Source: Paenibacillus durus ATCC 35681 (GTDB lineage: Bacteria; Bacillota; Bacilli; Paenibacillales; Paenibacillaceae). From it: DNA of 64,000 nucleotides. The notes below the pieces were generated by a model. The model was not told where the DNA came from and ran no database searches. It saw nothing but the letters and a program-made list of their open reading frames with translations. The stretch lies in the NCBI RefSeq assembly GCF_000993825.1, contig NZ_CP011114.1, positions 682,001 to 746,000 on the forward strand, written 5' to 3'. Shown one piece after another: positions 9,389-17,971 of the stretch. Each line of letters opens with the position of its first letter. Positions within the stretch are counted from its first letter, which is position 1. A program made the position numbers and the translations under genes.

Positions 9389-10182
9389 GACGGCTGTGGA
9401 TTGGACTGACATATCTCGTTTTCTTTCTGCTGATAGCCGCCCCCTTGGGCAAGATGATTACGGGAGCCTTCAGCAAGGGGCTGTCCGGATTCTGGGAGGC
9501 GCTGACGAGGCCGGAGGCGCTGCATGCGCTGATGATGACCGCCCTGGTTGTTATCACGGTAACGGTGCTGAACACGTTGTTCGGTATTATGACGGCTCTG
9601 TATCTGGTTCGGGCCGAGTGGATGGGTCCCCGGTTGAAGAGTCTGCTTAACAGTATTGTCGATCTGCCGTATGCGGTGTCGCCTGTCATCGGCGGATTAA
9701 TGATCGTCCTTCTGCTGGGTCCGGACAGCGCGCTCGGGGCGGTGTTTGAACATATTGGCTTCAATATCGTCTATGCCTTCCCGGGAATGGTTATCGCTAC
9801 CCTGTTCGTCACCTTCCCGCTGATGGTCAGGGAAGTGATGCCTGTTCTGCAGGAGATCGGCGGGCAGCAGGAGGAGGCCGCTTCGACGCTCGGCGCGTAC
9901 GGGTGGACGACCTTCTGGAAGGTGACCTGGCCTTCGATCCAATGGGCGGTCATCTACGGCGTCATTCTCACGGTCGCCCGCTCGCTGGGCGAATTCGGGG
10001 CCGTGCTGGTCGTCTCGGGCAATATTATGAACAAGACCCAGACGGCGACGACGCTGGTTTACCAGGATGTCGAGAACTTTAATGTAACGGCGGCGGGCGG
10101 CGTCGCGCTGGTGTTGGCCGCTTTCTCGGTAGGACTTCTACTGCTCATGGAATGGAGCAAGAAAAGAAAGGAAGTGCGTTAA
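9385..10182 (+). CDS. cysW: Sulfate/thiosulfate ABC transporter permease CysW
   Basis: This 265-residue protein is the second permease subunit and a paralogue of CysT. It has about six membrane segments, the ATPase contact loop EEAASTLGAYGWTTFWKVTWP, and the conserved RSLGEFGAVLVVSGNI. Its ATG lies inside the cysT stop, and cysA begins two bases after its own stop, so the three are made as one unit. Confidence 0.94.
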   Translation: MRRLWIGLTYLVFFLLIAAPLGKMITGAFSKGLSGFWEALTRPEALHALMMTALVVITVTVLNTLFGIMTALYLVRAEWMGPRLKSLLNSIVDLPYAVSPVIGGLMIVLLLGPDSALGAVFEHIGFNIVYAFPGMVIATLFVTFPLMVREVMPVLQEIGGQQEEAASTLGAYGWTTFWKVTWPSIQWAVIYGVILTVARSLGEFGAVLVVSGNIMNKTQTATTLVYQDVENFNVTAAGGVALVLAAFSVGLLLLMEWSKKRKEVR

Positions 10183-10184
10183 TC

Positions 10185-11249
10185 ATGCACGTGGAAGTAC
10201 GCGGTCTGAACAAGCATTTTGGTAATTTTCATGCGGTAAAGGATGTCAGCTTTGAAATTACGAAGGGCCATTTAATTGGACTGCTTGGCCCGAGCGGCGG
10301 CGGCAAAACGTCGATACTGCGGATGCTGGCGGGCCTCGAAACGCCGGATGCCGGCGAAATTGTCTTCCATGGTCAGGTAGTCAACAATCTGCCGCCGCAG
10401 GAACGCGGGATTGGCTTCGTGTTCCAGAATTACGCGCTTTTTAAGCATATGACAGTATTTGATAATATCGCCTTCGGGCTGAAGGTGAAAAAAGCGAATA
10501 AAAGCTTCATCCGCGACCGTGTGATGGAACTGGTGGAGCTGACGGGGCTTAAAGGCTTCGAGAAGCGCTATCCGCAGCAGTTGTCCGGCGGACAGCGCCA
10601 GCGGGTGGCGTTCGCCCGGGCGCTTGCGCCGGAACCGCAGCTCCTGCTCCTCGATGAGCCGTTCGCTGCGATCGACGCCAAGATTCGTCAAGAGCTTCGT
10701 TCCTGGCTGCGGGAACTGATCGAACGCGTCGGAATCACTTCGATATTTGTGACGCATGACCAGGATGAGGCAATCGAAGTCGCTGACGAGATTATGATTA
10801 TCAACCAGGGCCGTCTGGAACAGAAGGGCACGCCATGGGATATTTATAAAGAGCCCAAGACGACGTTCGTGGCCACCTTTATTGGCGAGTCGACTCTGAT
10901 TGAGAACGCTGCTGAGCTGAAAGGGTTCAAGCCTGCAGAGGGTAGCCAGCCTACCAAGGCGCTGATCCGTCCCGAGTACATTGAGGTAGGCGACCGCGAG
11001 GAGTTCAGTGTGGCTTCTGCCACCGAGAAGGGAATCGTCAAGCATCTGCAATTCCGGGGCAGCGAATGGCTGGTCGAGGTGGAAGTGAACGGACACAAGC
11101 TGGTCACCTACCGTTCACTGGAGAAGGAGACGCTGCAGGTGGGGCAGGAGATCGCCGTGCTGGTGCACCGCGCCTACCTGTTCAACGATGAGCGCAGCTG
11201 GATTCAGGAGAACAGCCTGAAGGAAGACCCGATGCCGGTCTACATCTAA
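10185..11249 (+). CDS. cysA: Sulfate/thiosulfate ABC transporter ATP-binding protein CysA
   Basis: This 354-residue ATPase drives sulfate import at the inner face of the membrane. It has Walker A GPSGGGKT (35-42), Q-loop FQNYALF (80-86), signature LSGGQRQR (133-140), Walker B LLLLDEP (153-159) and the H-loop FVTHDQDEA near 190. A C-terminal TOBE-like domain (about 240-345) fits CysA. The ATG at 10185 follows AAGGAAG. A strong hairpin terminator comes after it, before the binding-protein gene. Confidence 0.94.
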   Translation: MHVEVRGLNKHFGNFHAVKDVSFEITKGHLIGLLGPSGGGKTSILRMLAGLETPDAGEIVFHGQVVNNLPPQERGIGFVFQNYALFKHMTVFDNIAFGLKVKKANKSFIRDRVMELVELTGLKGFEKRYPQQLSGGQRQRVAFARALAPEPQLLLLDEPFAAIDAKIRQELRSWLRELIERVGITSIFVTHDQDEAIEVADEIMIINQGRLEQKGTPWDIYKEPKTTFVATFIGESTLIENAAELKGFKPAEGSQPTKALIRPEYIEVGDREEFSVASATEKGIVKHLQFRGSEWLVEVEVNGHKLVTYRSLEKETLQVGQEIAVLVHRAYLFNDERSWIQENSLKEDPMPVYI

Positions 11250-11262
11250 AATATAAGAATTC

Positions 11263-11322
11263 CCCCCGCAAAGTAACCGTCAAGTTTCGAAAGCATCGGG
11301 ATCACTTTGTGGGGGATTTTTT
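11263..11322 (+). terminator. Terminator-like hairpin between cysA and the binding-protein gene
   Basis: A 12-bp stem (11263-11274 with 11304-11315, one G-U pair) is followed by six T residues (11317-11322). It ends 18 bases before the next ATG, so it must be read through, or the last gene needs another signal. Confidence 0.8.
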
Positions 11323-11340
11323 CAGGAATGGAGCTTGGGA

Positions 11341-12399
11341 ATGAAGCTTTTCAGAAGGAGCAGACAACTGCACGGATGGCTGGCCGTATTGCTGCTGGCA
11401 CTGACGCTTACCGCTTGTGGAACGAAAGAGGGCAGCACGGCGGCTGACGCCGGGACAAAAGGCGATGTAACCTTGGTTATTGGCGCTTACAGTGTGGCAA
11501 AGGATGCGATGGCGGATATTTTGCCGCTGTTTGCGGAGAAGTGGAAGGCTGAGACCGGATGTACGATAACGTTCCAACAGTCATACGAGGCTTCGGGAAC
11601 GCAGGCCCGGGCAATTGCCGGCGGATTCGAGGCGGATGTGACGCTTCTCGCGATGGAAGGCGATGTCGAGAAGCTGGTCGACGCGGGGCTGGTGAACTCA
11701 TCCTGGAAGGAACGGGGCCAGGGCGGCATGGTGACGCGTTCGATTGTCGTGATCGGTACGCGCGAAGGCAACCCGAAGGGAATTAAGGATTTTACCGATT
11801 TGACCAAACCCGGCATCAAAGTGCTGTACCCTAATCCGAAGACCTCGGGCGGTGCGCAATGGGATATCAACGCAATCTACGGCGCGGGGCTGAAGCAGTC
11901 GGAGGAAAAAGAGGGGGTTAAGGACCCGGCGGCAGCCAAAAGCTTTCTGACAAGCGTACACGCCAATGTGGAGTCGCTGGATAAGAGCGGACGCGCATCG
12001 ATGGCTGCGTTCGAGTATGGCGTGGGTGATGTTATCGTAACCTATGAGAATGAGCTGCTGGCGCGGATTGCCCAGGGCGTGAAGTATCAGGTGGTCATAC
12101 CCAAGGATACGATTCTGATCGAGAATCCGGCGGCGGTGGTCGATAAATACGCGGATAAGCATGGCACACGGGAGGCGGCCGAGGCTTTCGTGAACTTCCT
12201 GCTGTCGTCTGAGGCTCAGGAGATCTTCGCCAAGCACGGGTTCCGGCCCGTGGATCAAGAAGTGTACGAGGCGAACAAGAGCCGTTTCCCTGTTCCCCCG
12301 GGATTATTCGATATCAATTACCTGGGCGGATGGGACAAGGTGCGGAGCACGCTGTACTCGAAACGGGGCGTATGGTATCAGGTGCTTGCCGGGATTTAA
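11341..12399 (+). CDS. Sulfate ABC transporter substrate-binding lipoprotein
   Basis: The 352-residue product is the extracellular receptor of the CysTWA importer. It has a signal peptide with lipobox LTAC (cysteine at 26), so it is a lipoprotein. Family features include IGAYSVAKDAM, QSYEASGTQARAI, LYPNPKTSGGAQW and FRPVDQEV, matching Sbp/CysP. ATG 11341 has GGAG 7 bases upstream; a TTG at 11335 is an alternative. The receptor gene is last here, after a terminator hairpin, whereas it is often first in related operons. A terminator follows. Confidence 0.92.
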   Translation: MKLFRRSRQLHGWLAVLLLALTLTACGTKEGSTAADAGTKGDVTLVIGAYSVAKDAMADILPLFAEKWKAETGCTITFQQSYEASGTQARAIAGGFEADVTLLAMEGDVEKLVDAGLVNSSWKERGQGGMVTRSIVVIGTREGNPKGIKDFTDLTKPGIKVLYPNPKTSGGAQWDINAIYGAGLKQSEEKEGVKDPAAAKSFLTSVHANVESLDKSGRASMAAFEYGVGDVIVTYENELLARIAQGVKYQVVIPKDTILIENPAAVVDKYADKHGTREAAEAFVNFLLSSEAQEIFAKHGFRPVDQEVYEANKSRFPVPPGLFDINYLGGWDKVRSTLYSKRGVWYQVLAGI

Positions 12400-12407
12400 T
12401 AGTTTTA

Positions 12408-12447
12408 GCAGACTGTCTTTTAGAGAGGCGGTCTGCTTTTTTATTTT
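12408..12447 (+). terminator. Terminator of the sulfate transporter operon
   Basis: An 8-bp stem (12408-12415 with 12429-12436, one G-U pair) is followed by a long T-rich tract. Confidence 0.88.
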
Positions 12448-12469
12448 TCTATGTTAAATCTTAATGATT

Positions 12470-12840
12470 TCATATCGTATACAAATAAAAGACGTAATCA
12501 GTCGGAACACCACTATGACCGAGTTGACGCAACATAGCGGTCAGGTTGCCACGATGGTATGTTCCATGGTTCACGACATGCTGTATTAAGCCTGACAATG
12601 GTGTGCTAACGGAACCGTATACAGGAATCGCTTCTCCATGCCTCCTAAGTTCTCCATCTTTGATTCGTCGATCGAAGTAAAACGGTCAATCCAACGCTTA
12701 AATCGGTAGCGGTAAAAAGCAAACGTCGTAATAAGAAATTAAATTCGATATAACTTTCCATATAGATCGTGGTATTTTTGTTCTGATATATTCTTATCAA
12801 ATGCTAAATGTTCAAGCCAAGACTTTGGAAAGAAGTTCTG
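12470..12840 (-). pseudogene. Degraded DinB-family gene
   Basis: Reading the minus strand to a TGA at 12470-12472 gives a clear DinB-superfamily C-terminus, including [20 protein letters not shown] with its metal-binding histidines and then [11 protein letters not shown]. The frame continues back through [20 protein letters not shown] and WIDRFYFDRR, but a stop interrupts it at about 12745, where the sequence continues in another frame. More stops lie beyond 12840, and no start is visible. Intact DinB proteins are about 150-170 residues. This is a remnant, not a functional gene. It explains most of the otherwise empty 12448-13013 gap. Confidence 0.75.
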
Positions 12841-13013
12841 CTCACGATCAAATCAAACTTCCCATCATGGCTAAGATTCACTGCGTCCATATCCAAGTAT
12901 TTAGTGTTTGTTCGCTTAAATTTGCATCCGATTATGCAGGCAGTGCATTCCTATTTTATAATACAGATAGAAAGATTTTCTAATCTGGGTGAGGATAGAA
13001 GGGGGAATAGAAA

Positions 13014-13787
13014 ATGGACACATTGACGTTCCTGGGTACGGGCGACGCTATGGGTACGCCAAGAGTATACTGCGGCTGCCTTGTATGCGAAGAAGCGAGA
13101 ACAGGCGGAGTGAACGCGCGGCTGCGGTCATCCGTGCTGGTGGACAATGGAGACGATTTCTTCGTGATCGACTGCGGGCCGGATTGGCGGCGGCAGATGG
13201 AGAGCCTCGGTATTCGCATCATGCGCAGGCTGCTGGTGACCCATGGCCATTTCGACCATATCGGCGGCCTGCCGGAATGGGCAGATGCCTGCCGCTGGAC
13301 GGGAATCAAGGGCGAGCTGTATGCTCCGGCGGAGGTCATCCCTATAATTTTGCGGCAGTATCCGTGGCTGGGCAGCCATATCGAGCTGATGCCTCTAGAT
13401 GAAGGGATCATGCTGGATGGCTGGCAAATCGCTACCTGGAGGGTAAATCACGGCAAGAACGGCTACTCTTACGCTTTTCGGCTGGAAAAGGAAGGCTATG
13501 CCTGGGTGTACTGTCCGGATTCAATTTCCTTGGGGGATGAGGAGACCCGGTTAATGCGGGAAGCGGATCTGCTTGTGCTGGGTACAAGCTTTTACTATGA
13601 GGAAGCTGAACTGTCGACCCGTTCCGTCTATGATATGACCGAGGCGGCGGTGCTTCTTGCCGATGTGCAGCCGCGCCGCGCCGTATATACGCATATGTCG
13701 CATGATGTGGATCTGAGGAAGGCATATGACTTGCCGGAAAATGTGGAGCTGGCGCGTACAGGGATGCGGATCAGCTTGGGAAGATAA
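13014..13787 (+). CDS. PhnP-like metallo-beta-lactamase-fold hydrolase
   Basis: The 257-residue protein has the two-metal motif THGHFDH (76-82: H77, H79, D81, H82), later acidic and histidine ligands, and THMSHD near the C-terminus. An N-terminal cysteine cluster (C20, C22, C25) after GTGDAMGTP matches the zinc site of PhnP-type phosphodiesterases. PhnP hydrolyses cyclic ribose phosphates in phosphonate breakdown, but no phn genes are nearby, so the substrate is open. ATG 13014 follows AAGGGGGAA. A GNAT gene follows after 36 bases. Confidence 0.85.
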   Translation: MDTLTFLGTGDAMGTPRVYCGCLVCEEARTGGVNARLRSSVLVDNGDDFFVIDCGPDWRRQMESLGIRIMRRLLVTHGHFDHIGGLPEWADACRWTGIKGELYAPAEVIPIILRQYPWLGSHIELMPLDEGIMLDGWQIATWRVNHGKNGYSYAFRLEKEGYAWVYCPDSISLGDEETRLMREADLLVLGTSFYYEEAELSTRSVYDMTEAAVLLADVQPRRAVYTHMSHDVDLRKAYDLPENVELARTGMRISLGR

Positions 13788-13823
13788 CCTGTAAAATCCG
13801 AAGACGTTGGAGATGACAAGCCC

Positions 13824-14405
13824 TTGAAGAATGCAATCGACCCGATTATGATTTCGTTTCCCGAGAGCTTTGAGACGGACAGGCTGCTGATCCGCGCCCC
13901 GCTGTGGGGAGACGGAGCCGCGATGAATGAAGCGATCTTAGAAAGCCTGGAGGAGCTGCGTCCGTGGCTGCCTTTTGCCAGAACGGCTCCCACGCTTGAA
14001 GAATCGGAAGCCTTCACCCGGCAGACCCGACTTGAGTTTCTGAAGCGCTCGAATCTGCACCTTCGCCTATTTGATAAGGATACGGGGAAGCTCATCGGCT
14101 CCAGCGGCCTGCACCGGATCGATTGGGATGTGCGAAGCTTCGAGATCGGCTACTGGATCAGGACTTCCTGCGCGGGGAGCGGATATATCACGGAGGCGGT
14201 GAACGGAATTACCGATTTCGCCATCCGCGAACTTGCGGCGAACCGGATCGAAATCCGCTGTAATGCGAAGAACGTCAAAAGCGCGGCGGTGGCGGAACGT
14301 ACGGGCTATACGCTGGAGGGCATTCTGCGAAACAACCGGCTGATGGAGAACGGAGAGCTGGGCGATACTAAGGTGTACGCTAGGGTGCGGGGTTCAGAAT
14401 TTTAG
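13824..14405 (+). CDS. RimJ/RimL-type GNAT acetyltransferase
   Basis: The 193-residue product begins with the RimJ/RimL-type FETDRLLIRAP. It has a central strand GSSGLHRIDWDVRSFEIGYW and the acetyl-CoA binding region near GSGYITEAVNGITDFA. Its C-terminal segment NVKSAAVAERTGYTLEGILRN is typical. Relatives acetylate ribosomal protein N-termini or small molecules; the substrate here is unknown. The TTG at 13824 has GGAG upstream; an ATG at 13848 is the alternative start. Confidence 0.85.
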   Translation: MKNAIDPIMISFPESFETDRLLIRAPLWGDGAAMNEAILESLEELRPWLPFARTAPTLEESEAFTRQTRLEFLKRSNLHLRLFDKDTGKLIGSSGLHRIDWDVRSFEIGYWIRTSCAGSGYITEAVNGITDFAIRELAANRIEIRCNAKNVKSAAVAERTGYTLEGILRNNRLMENGELGDTKVYARVRGSEF

Positions 14406-14494
14406 AAGCCATATGAGTGAAATATCCGCTTGATGCGGAGCCATGAACGTTTCAAAATGAAATACGTACTAATCGGTACGAACATCAAGTTCAC

Positions 14495-14536
14495 ATAGAG
14501 CCGTCACATTCATTGTGGCGGTTCTATTCGTTTTTT
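14495..14536 (+). terminator. Terminator after the GNAT gene
   Basis: A 14-bp stem (14495-14508 with 14514-14527, two G-U pairs) has a five-base loop and is followed by T residues at 14531-14536. Confidence 0.88.
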
Positions 14537-14833
14537 CGAATAAATATCCAAATATCCCCGCTGCTGCCACATAAACTATTTTCAATTTTATTATCGCAAA
14601 ATTTAATTATTAGCCTTTTTACAGACTGTCTAATGTCTCGGAAAATGAAAGAATGCTAAGGTGTGATTAATTCTGACAAGCCTGATTTCCAGGTTAGTTT
14701 AACTGACATAAAGTTGACTGACCTAAAGGGGAGCTAAGGGGTCAGCCTAATTTTTATACAAAGGGGGAAGGGTCGAATCTAAGGGTCATATTCAGTCGCC
14801 GTTGCTTGCTAAACCAAATTAGGAGGCTTGTTA
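14537..14833 (+). other. Leader region of the nucleoside-importer operon
   Basis: This 297-base stretch holds no gene. It contains repeated GACTGACCT and GGGGTCAGCC-type segments around 14714-14748 that form an imperfect inverted repeat, a possible operator. I do not see a convincing promoter, and no CG-centred cre box. Confidence 0.35.
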
Positions 14834-16168
14834 ATGAAGATGAAGTGGGCTAAGACATTCTGGGTGTGTTTGCTGATGACTGCGATGATCGGAGTCCTAT
14901 CGGCTTGCGGCCAATCGGACAATACAAACACCGCCTCCGGTAACACGGGCAGTACAGGGAATACGGAGCAGAAGCAGGTAGTGCTGTCATTCATGACAAC
15001 TTGGTCGGAGTCAGATCCGTTTACAGGCGTCTATTATAAAAATGCAATGGCTTTCGAGAAGGCCAATCCGGATATCAAACTGGATATTGAGACCATTCCT
15101 TATAATGATTATCCAGTCAAGTTAAATACGACAGCGGCTGGAGGCAATCTGCCCGACTTGATTCTGATGATCGGCGGGGGTTCCATGTTCGAACAGATCG
15201 CCCGTTCCGGCGCGCTGATGCCGATTGACGAGATGATGGGCAGCTGGAAGGAAGATTTTTTACCGTCCTCGAAAATCAAAGAATTTAATGTCGATGGCAA
15301 ACAGTACGGGATTCCAGGGGAGGTTTCATACGCTACGGTCATTTATTACAACAAAAAAATACTGAAGGATGCGGGGTATACCGAATTTCCGGCAACGTAT
15401 GAAGCTTTCAAAGCGATGGTAAAGGACCTGAAGGCCAAAAATATTACTCCAATAGCCTATGGCAATAAAACAGGCAGCGTTCTGCTGGCATCTCTCCTGT
15501 CACCTCTGAATGAAAGAATCTCGGGGCCGGATCTTTATGCGAAAATCAAGTCGGGAGAACAGAAGTTTACCGACCCGGATTTTATGAACGCTCTGAAGGA
15601 TATCAAGGAGCTGTCCGATATGGGAGCTTTTAACGTCGATCTTAACAGTGTTGACAATGTCCAAGCGACCAATCTTTTCCTCTCCGGGAATTCCGCCATG
15701 TATATAGACGGCAGTTGGGGAGCCAAGCAAATTTCCAAAGACAAAGCTGCGGATTTTGAAGTAGGCTTCGCCGTATTCCCGCAAATCGAGGGAGGCAAGG
15801 GCAGCATGTCCACCATGCCGGGCGCGACGAATCAGGGGGTTGTCTTGAACGCGAAGCTGGATGACGCGAAAAAGGCAGCAGCCGAGAAATTCCTACAGTT
15901 CATGTACAGTGAAGAATCCTACCAAAATATTATCCGGGACGGAAACATGGTTCCGGCCAATGTGACAGCGCCTGCGGATATCGATCCGTTGTTCAAAGAA
16001 ATGACCGGCGTACTAGCGGGTGTTAAGGAAATTACTCCGGTATATGACATCGTGATGCCAGCCACCGTGGTTACGGCAACCAAGAACGGCCTACAGGGAC
16101 TGACCACGCCAGGCGGAAGCACTCCGGAGGCCGTAGCGGAGGAACTTCAGAAGGAGTTGGGCCAATAA
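14834..16168 (+). CDS. ABC transporter substrate-binding lipoprotein (family 1 solute-binding protein)
   Basis: The 444-residue product is an extracellular receptor of the carbohydrate-uptake CUT1 type. The signal peptide ends in lipobox LSAC with cysteine 25, followed by a Ser/Thr/Gly linker. The mature part has the GNLPDLILMIGGGSMFE segment, AMYIDGSWGAKQI and a C-terminal FLQFMYSEESYQN. AGGAGG at 14821 selects ATG 14834. Two permeases and a nucleoside hydrolase follow without a terminator, so the ligand may be a nucleoside rather than a plain sugar. That is inference from context. Confidence 0.88.
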   Translation: MKMKWAKTFWVCLLMTAMIGVLSACGQSDNTNTASGNTGSTGNTEQKQVVLSFMTTWSESDPFTGVYYKNAMAFEKANPDIKLDIETIPYNDYPVKLNTTAAGGNLPDLILMIGGGSMFEQIARSGALMPIDEMMGSWKEDFLPSSKIKEFNVDGKQYGIPGEVSYATVIYYNKKILKDAGYTEFPATYEAFKAMVKDLKAKNITPIAYGNKTGSVLLASLLSPLNERISGPDLYAKIKSGEQKFTDPDFMNALKDIKELSDMGAFNVDLNSVDNVQATNLFLSGNSAMYIDGSWGAKQISKDKAADFEVGFAVFPQIEGGKGSMSTMPGATNQGVVLNAKLDDAKKAAAEKFLQFMYSEESYQNIIRDGNMVPANVTAPADIDPLFKEMTGVLAGVKEITPVYDIVMPATVVTATKNGLQGLTTPGGSTPEAVAEELQKELGQ

Positions 16169-16232
16169 TGTTCTTCGGGCGGAGGGCTGAACCTTGAGCT
16201 CTTCGCCTTTAATTCTATCGGAGGTACCGCAC

Positions 16233-17111
16233 ATGCAGATGTTTCTTCGCCATAAATGGATCATAGCCGCCGGCCTTATTCCCGCCCTGGTCATATACAC
16301 AATGTTCTCGATCTATCCGATTCTGAGTTCGGTCTACTACTCGTTCTTCAAATGGGACGGGTTCTCCCCCAAGCAATGGCACGGGCTTCAGAATTACGTC
16401 AATTTGATCGGAGACGGCGTTTTTTGGCAATCTATCCGCAACAATCTTTATTTCGTACTCTTCTCTGTACTGGGGGAAATCCCGCTTGGCTTGTATCTGG
16501 CCATGATGCTCAACGGCAAGCTATTCCGCAGAGACGGAATTTTCAGGACGGTCTTCTTCATGCCCGTGGTTATATCGACCATTGTTGTCTCGCTGATCTG
16601 GAATATGTTCTATAATTACCAGTTTGGCCTTGTCAATACGGCGCTTCGGGCGGTTGGCCTGGATCATTGGGCGCAGAACTGGCTTGGCAATCCGGGGCTG
16701 GCTATTTTTGTGCTATGTATTGTTGTTGTCTGGCAGTACACCGGGTTGTACATGGTCATCTTTCTGGCCGCGCTGCAAAATGTGCCGTCGGAGGTGCTGG
16801 AAGCGGCGGAGCTGGATGGAGCCGTCGGCATAAAAAGAACCTGGCATATCGTGGTGCCGATCATAGCGGACACCATTTTTGCTTCGGTCGTGTTGTGCAT
16901 AAGCGGAGCGCTTCGCGCGTTCGATTTGATCTATATCATGACGAACGGAGGGCCCAGCCATTCTACGGAAGTGGGCGCTACGTATATGTTTTCCCAAACC
17001 TTCAGCTCGATGAAGTACGGATACGGGAGTGCGATTTCCACAGCCATCATCATTATCAGCTTTGGTCTGATTATTATAAGCCAGTTCATTTTGCGATCTC
17101 TGAAGAGGTGA
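16233..17111 (+). CDS. ABC transporter permease, MalF-type
   Basis: This 292-residue membrane protein has about six membrane segments and the ATPase contact loop EAAELDGAVGIKRTWHIVVP. ATG 16233 follows GGAGGT by eight bases; an upstream TTG at 16194 has no good site. It pairs with the MalG-type permease that follows. No ATPase gene is in the operon, as is common for CUT1 importers in Bacillota that share one MsmX-like ATPase. Confidence 0.9.
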   Translation: MQMFLRHKWIIAAGLIPALVIYTMFSIYPILSSVYYSFFKWDGFSPKQWHGLQNYVNLIGDGVFWQSIRNNLYFVLFSVLGEIPLGLYLAMMLNGKLFRRDGIFRTVFFMPVVISTIVVSLIWNMFYNYQFGLVNTALRAVGLDHWAQNWLGNPGLAIFVLCIVVVWQYTGLYMVIFLAALQNVPSEVLEAAELDGAVGIKRTWHIVVPIIADTIFASVVLCISGALRAFDLIYIMTNGGPSHSTEVGATYMFSQTFSSMKYGYGSAISTAIIIISFGLIIISQFILRSLKR

Positions 17112-17121
17112 TTCTTCTAAA

Positions 17122-17964
17122 ATGGAACAACGACTGCGACCCAAACGGCCCTTTTCGGCTCAAATCCACCGCCTGGTGCTCTTGCTGCTGCTCGTTATCA
17201 ACATCTATCCTCTGCTGTGGATGGTTCTCAATTCGCTGAAAACCGAGCAGGAGTTAACCATGAACCCGTTCGGAATAGCCCGGCAGCCGGTCTGGAGCAA
17301 TTATATTGAAGCCTGGAAGGTAGCGAAGCTGGGTCCGTATCTGGTCAACAGCATTATCGTTACGCTGTCCGCAGTAGTGCTTACGCTGCTGGTCGGAGCG
17401 TTGGCCGCATTTTTTCTGAGCCGGTTTGAGTTCAAATCCAAAGGCTTCCTGCTCGTCTATTTCACCTTTGGCATGCTGATCCCGATCCATGCAACGCTCG
17501 TTCCCTTGTTCATTGAAATGCGCAGTCTGCATCTGATGGATAACCGGCTCACCCTGCTACTGCCCTATACCGCTTTCAATCTCCCGATCACGATATTTAT
17601 CCTGGCCGGTTTCATGAATGCCTTTCCGAAGGAAGTGGAAGAGGCCGGTATCATGGATGGATGCAGCGTAATGGGCATTTTCGGGAGGCTGATTCTTCCG
17701 ATGCTGACACCTGCACTGGCGACGGCCTTCATCATTAATTTTCTGAACAACTGGAATGAATTTTCCTTCGCGCTGGTGCTGATCACCGATGGCGCCTTAA
17801 AGACGCTTCCGCTTGGCCTGGCCAATTTCGCCGGTCAGTACAACCGCAGCTATACGCTGCAAATGGCGGGATTGACCATCGTTCTGGTACCCACACTTCT
17901 CTTCTATCTTTCTGTACAAAAATATCTGACCGCCGGGATGACTGCGGGAGCGGTCAAAGGGTGA
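17122..17964 (+). CDS. ABC transporter permease, MalG-type
   Basis: This 280-residue permease has about six membrane segments and the loop EAGIMDGCSVMGIFGRLILP for ATPase contact. The terminal YLTAGMTAGAVKG is typical of CUT1 MalG-type subunits. It lies ten bases after the first permease and seven before the nucleoside hydrolase, so all are likely on one transcript. Confidence 0.9.
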   Translation: MEQRLRPKRPFSAQIHRLVLLLLLVINIYPLLWMVLNSLKTEQELTMNPFGIARQPVWSNYIEAWKVAKLGPYLVNSIIVTLSAVVLTLLVGALAAFFLSRFEFKSKGFLLVYFTFGMLIPIHATLVPLFIEMRSLHLMDNRLTLLLPYTAFNLPITIFILAGFMNAFPKEVEEAGIMDGCSVMGIFGRLILPMLTPALATAFIINFLNNWNEFSFALVLITDGALKTLPLGLANFAGQYNRSYTLQMAGLTIVLVPTLLFYLSVQKYLTAGMTAGAVKG

Positions 17965-17971
17965 CGGAATA

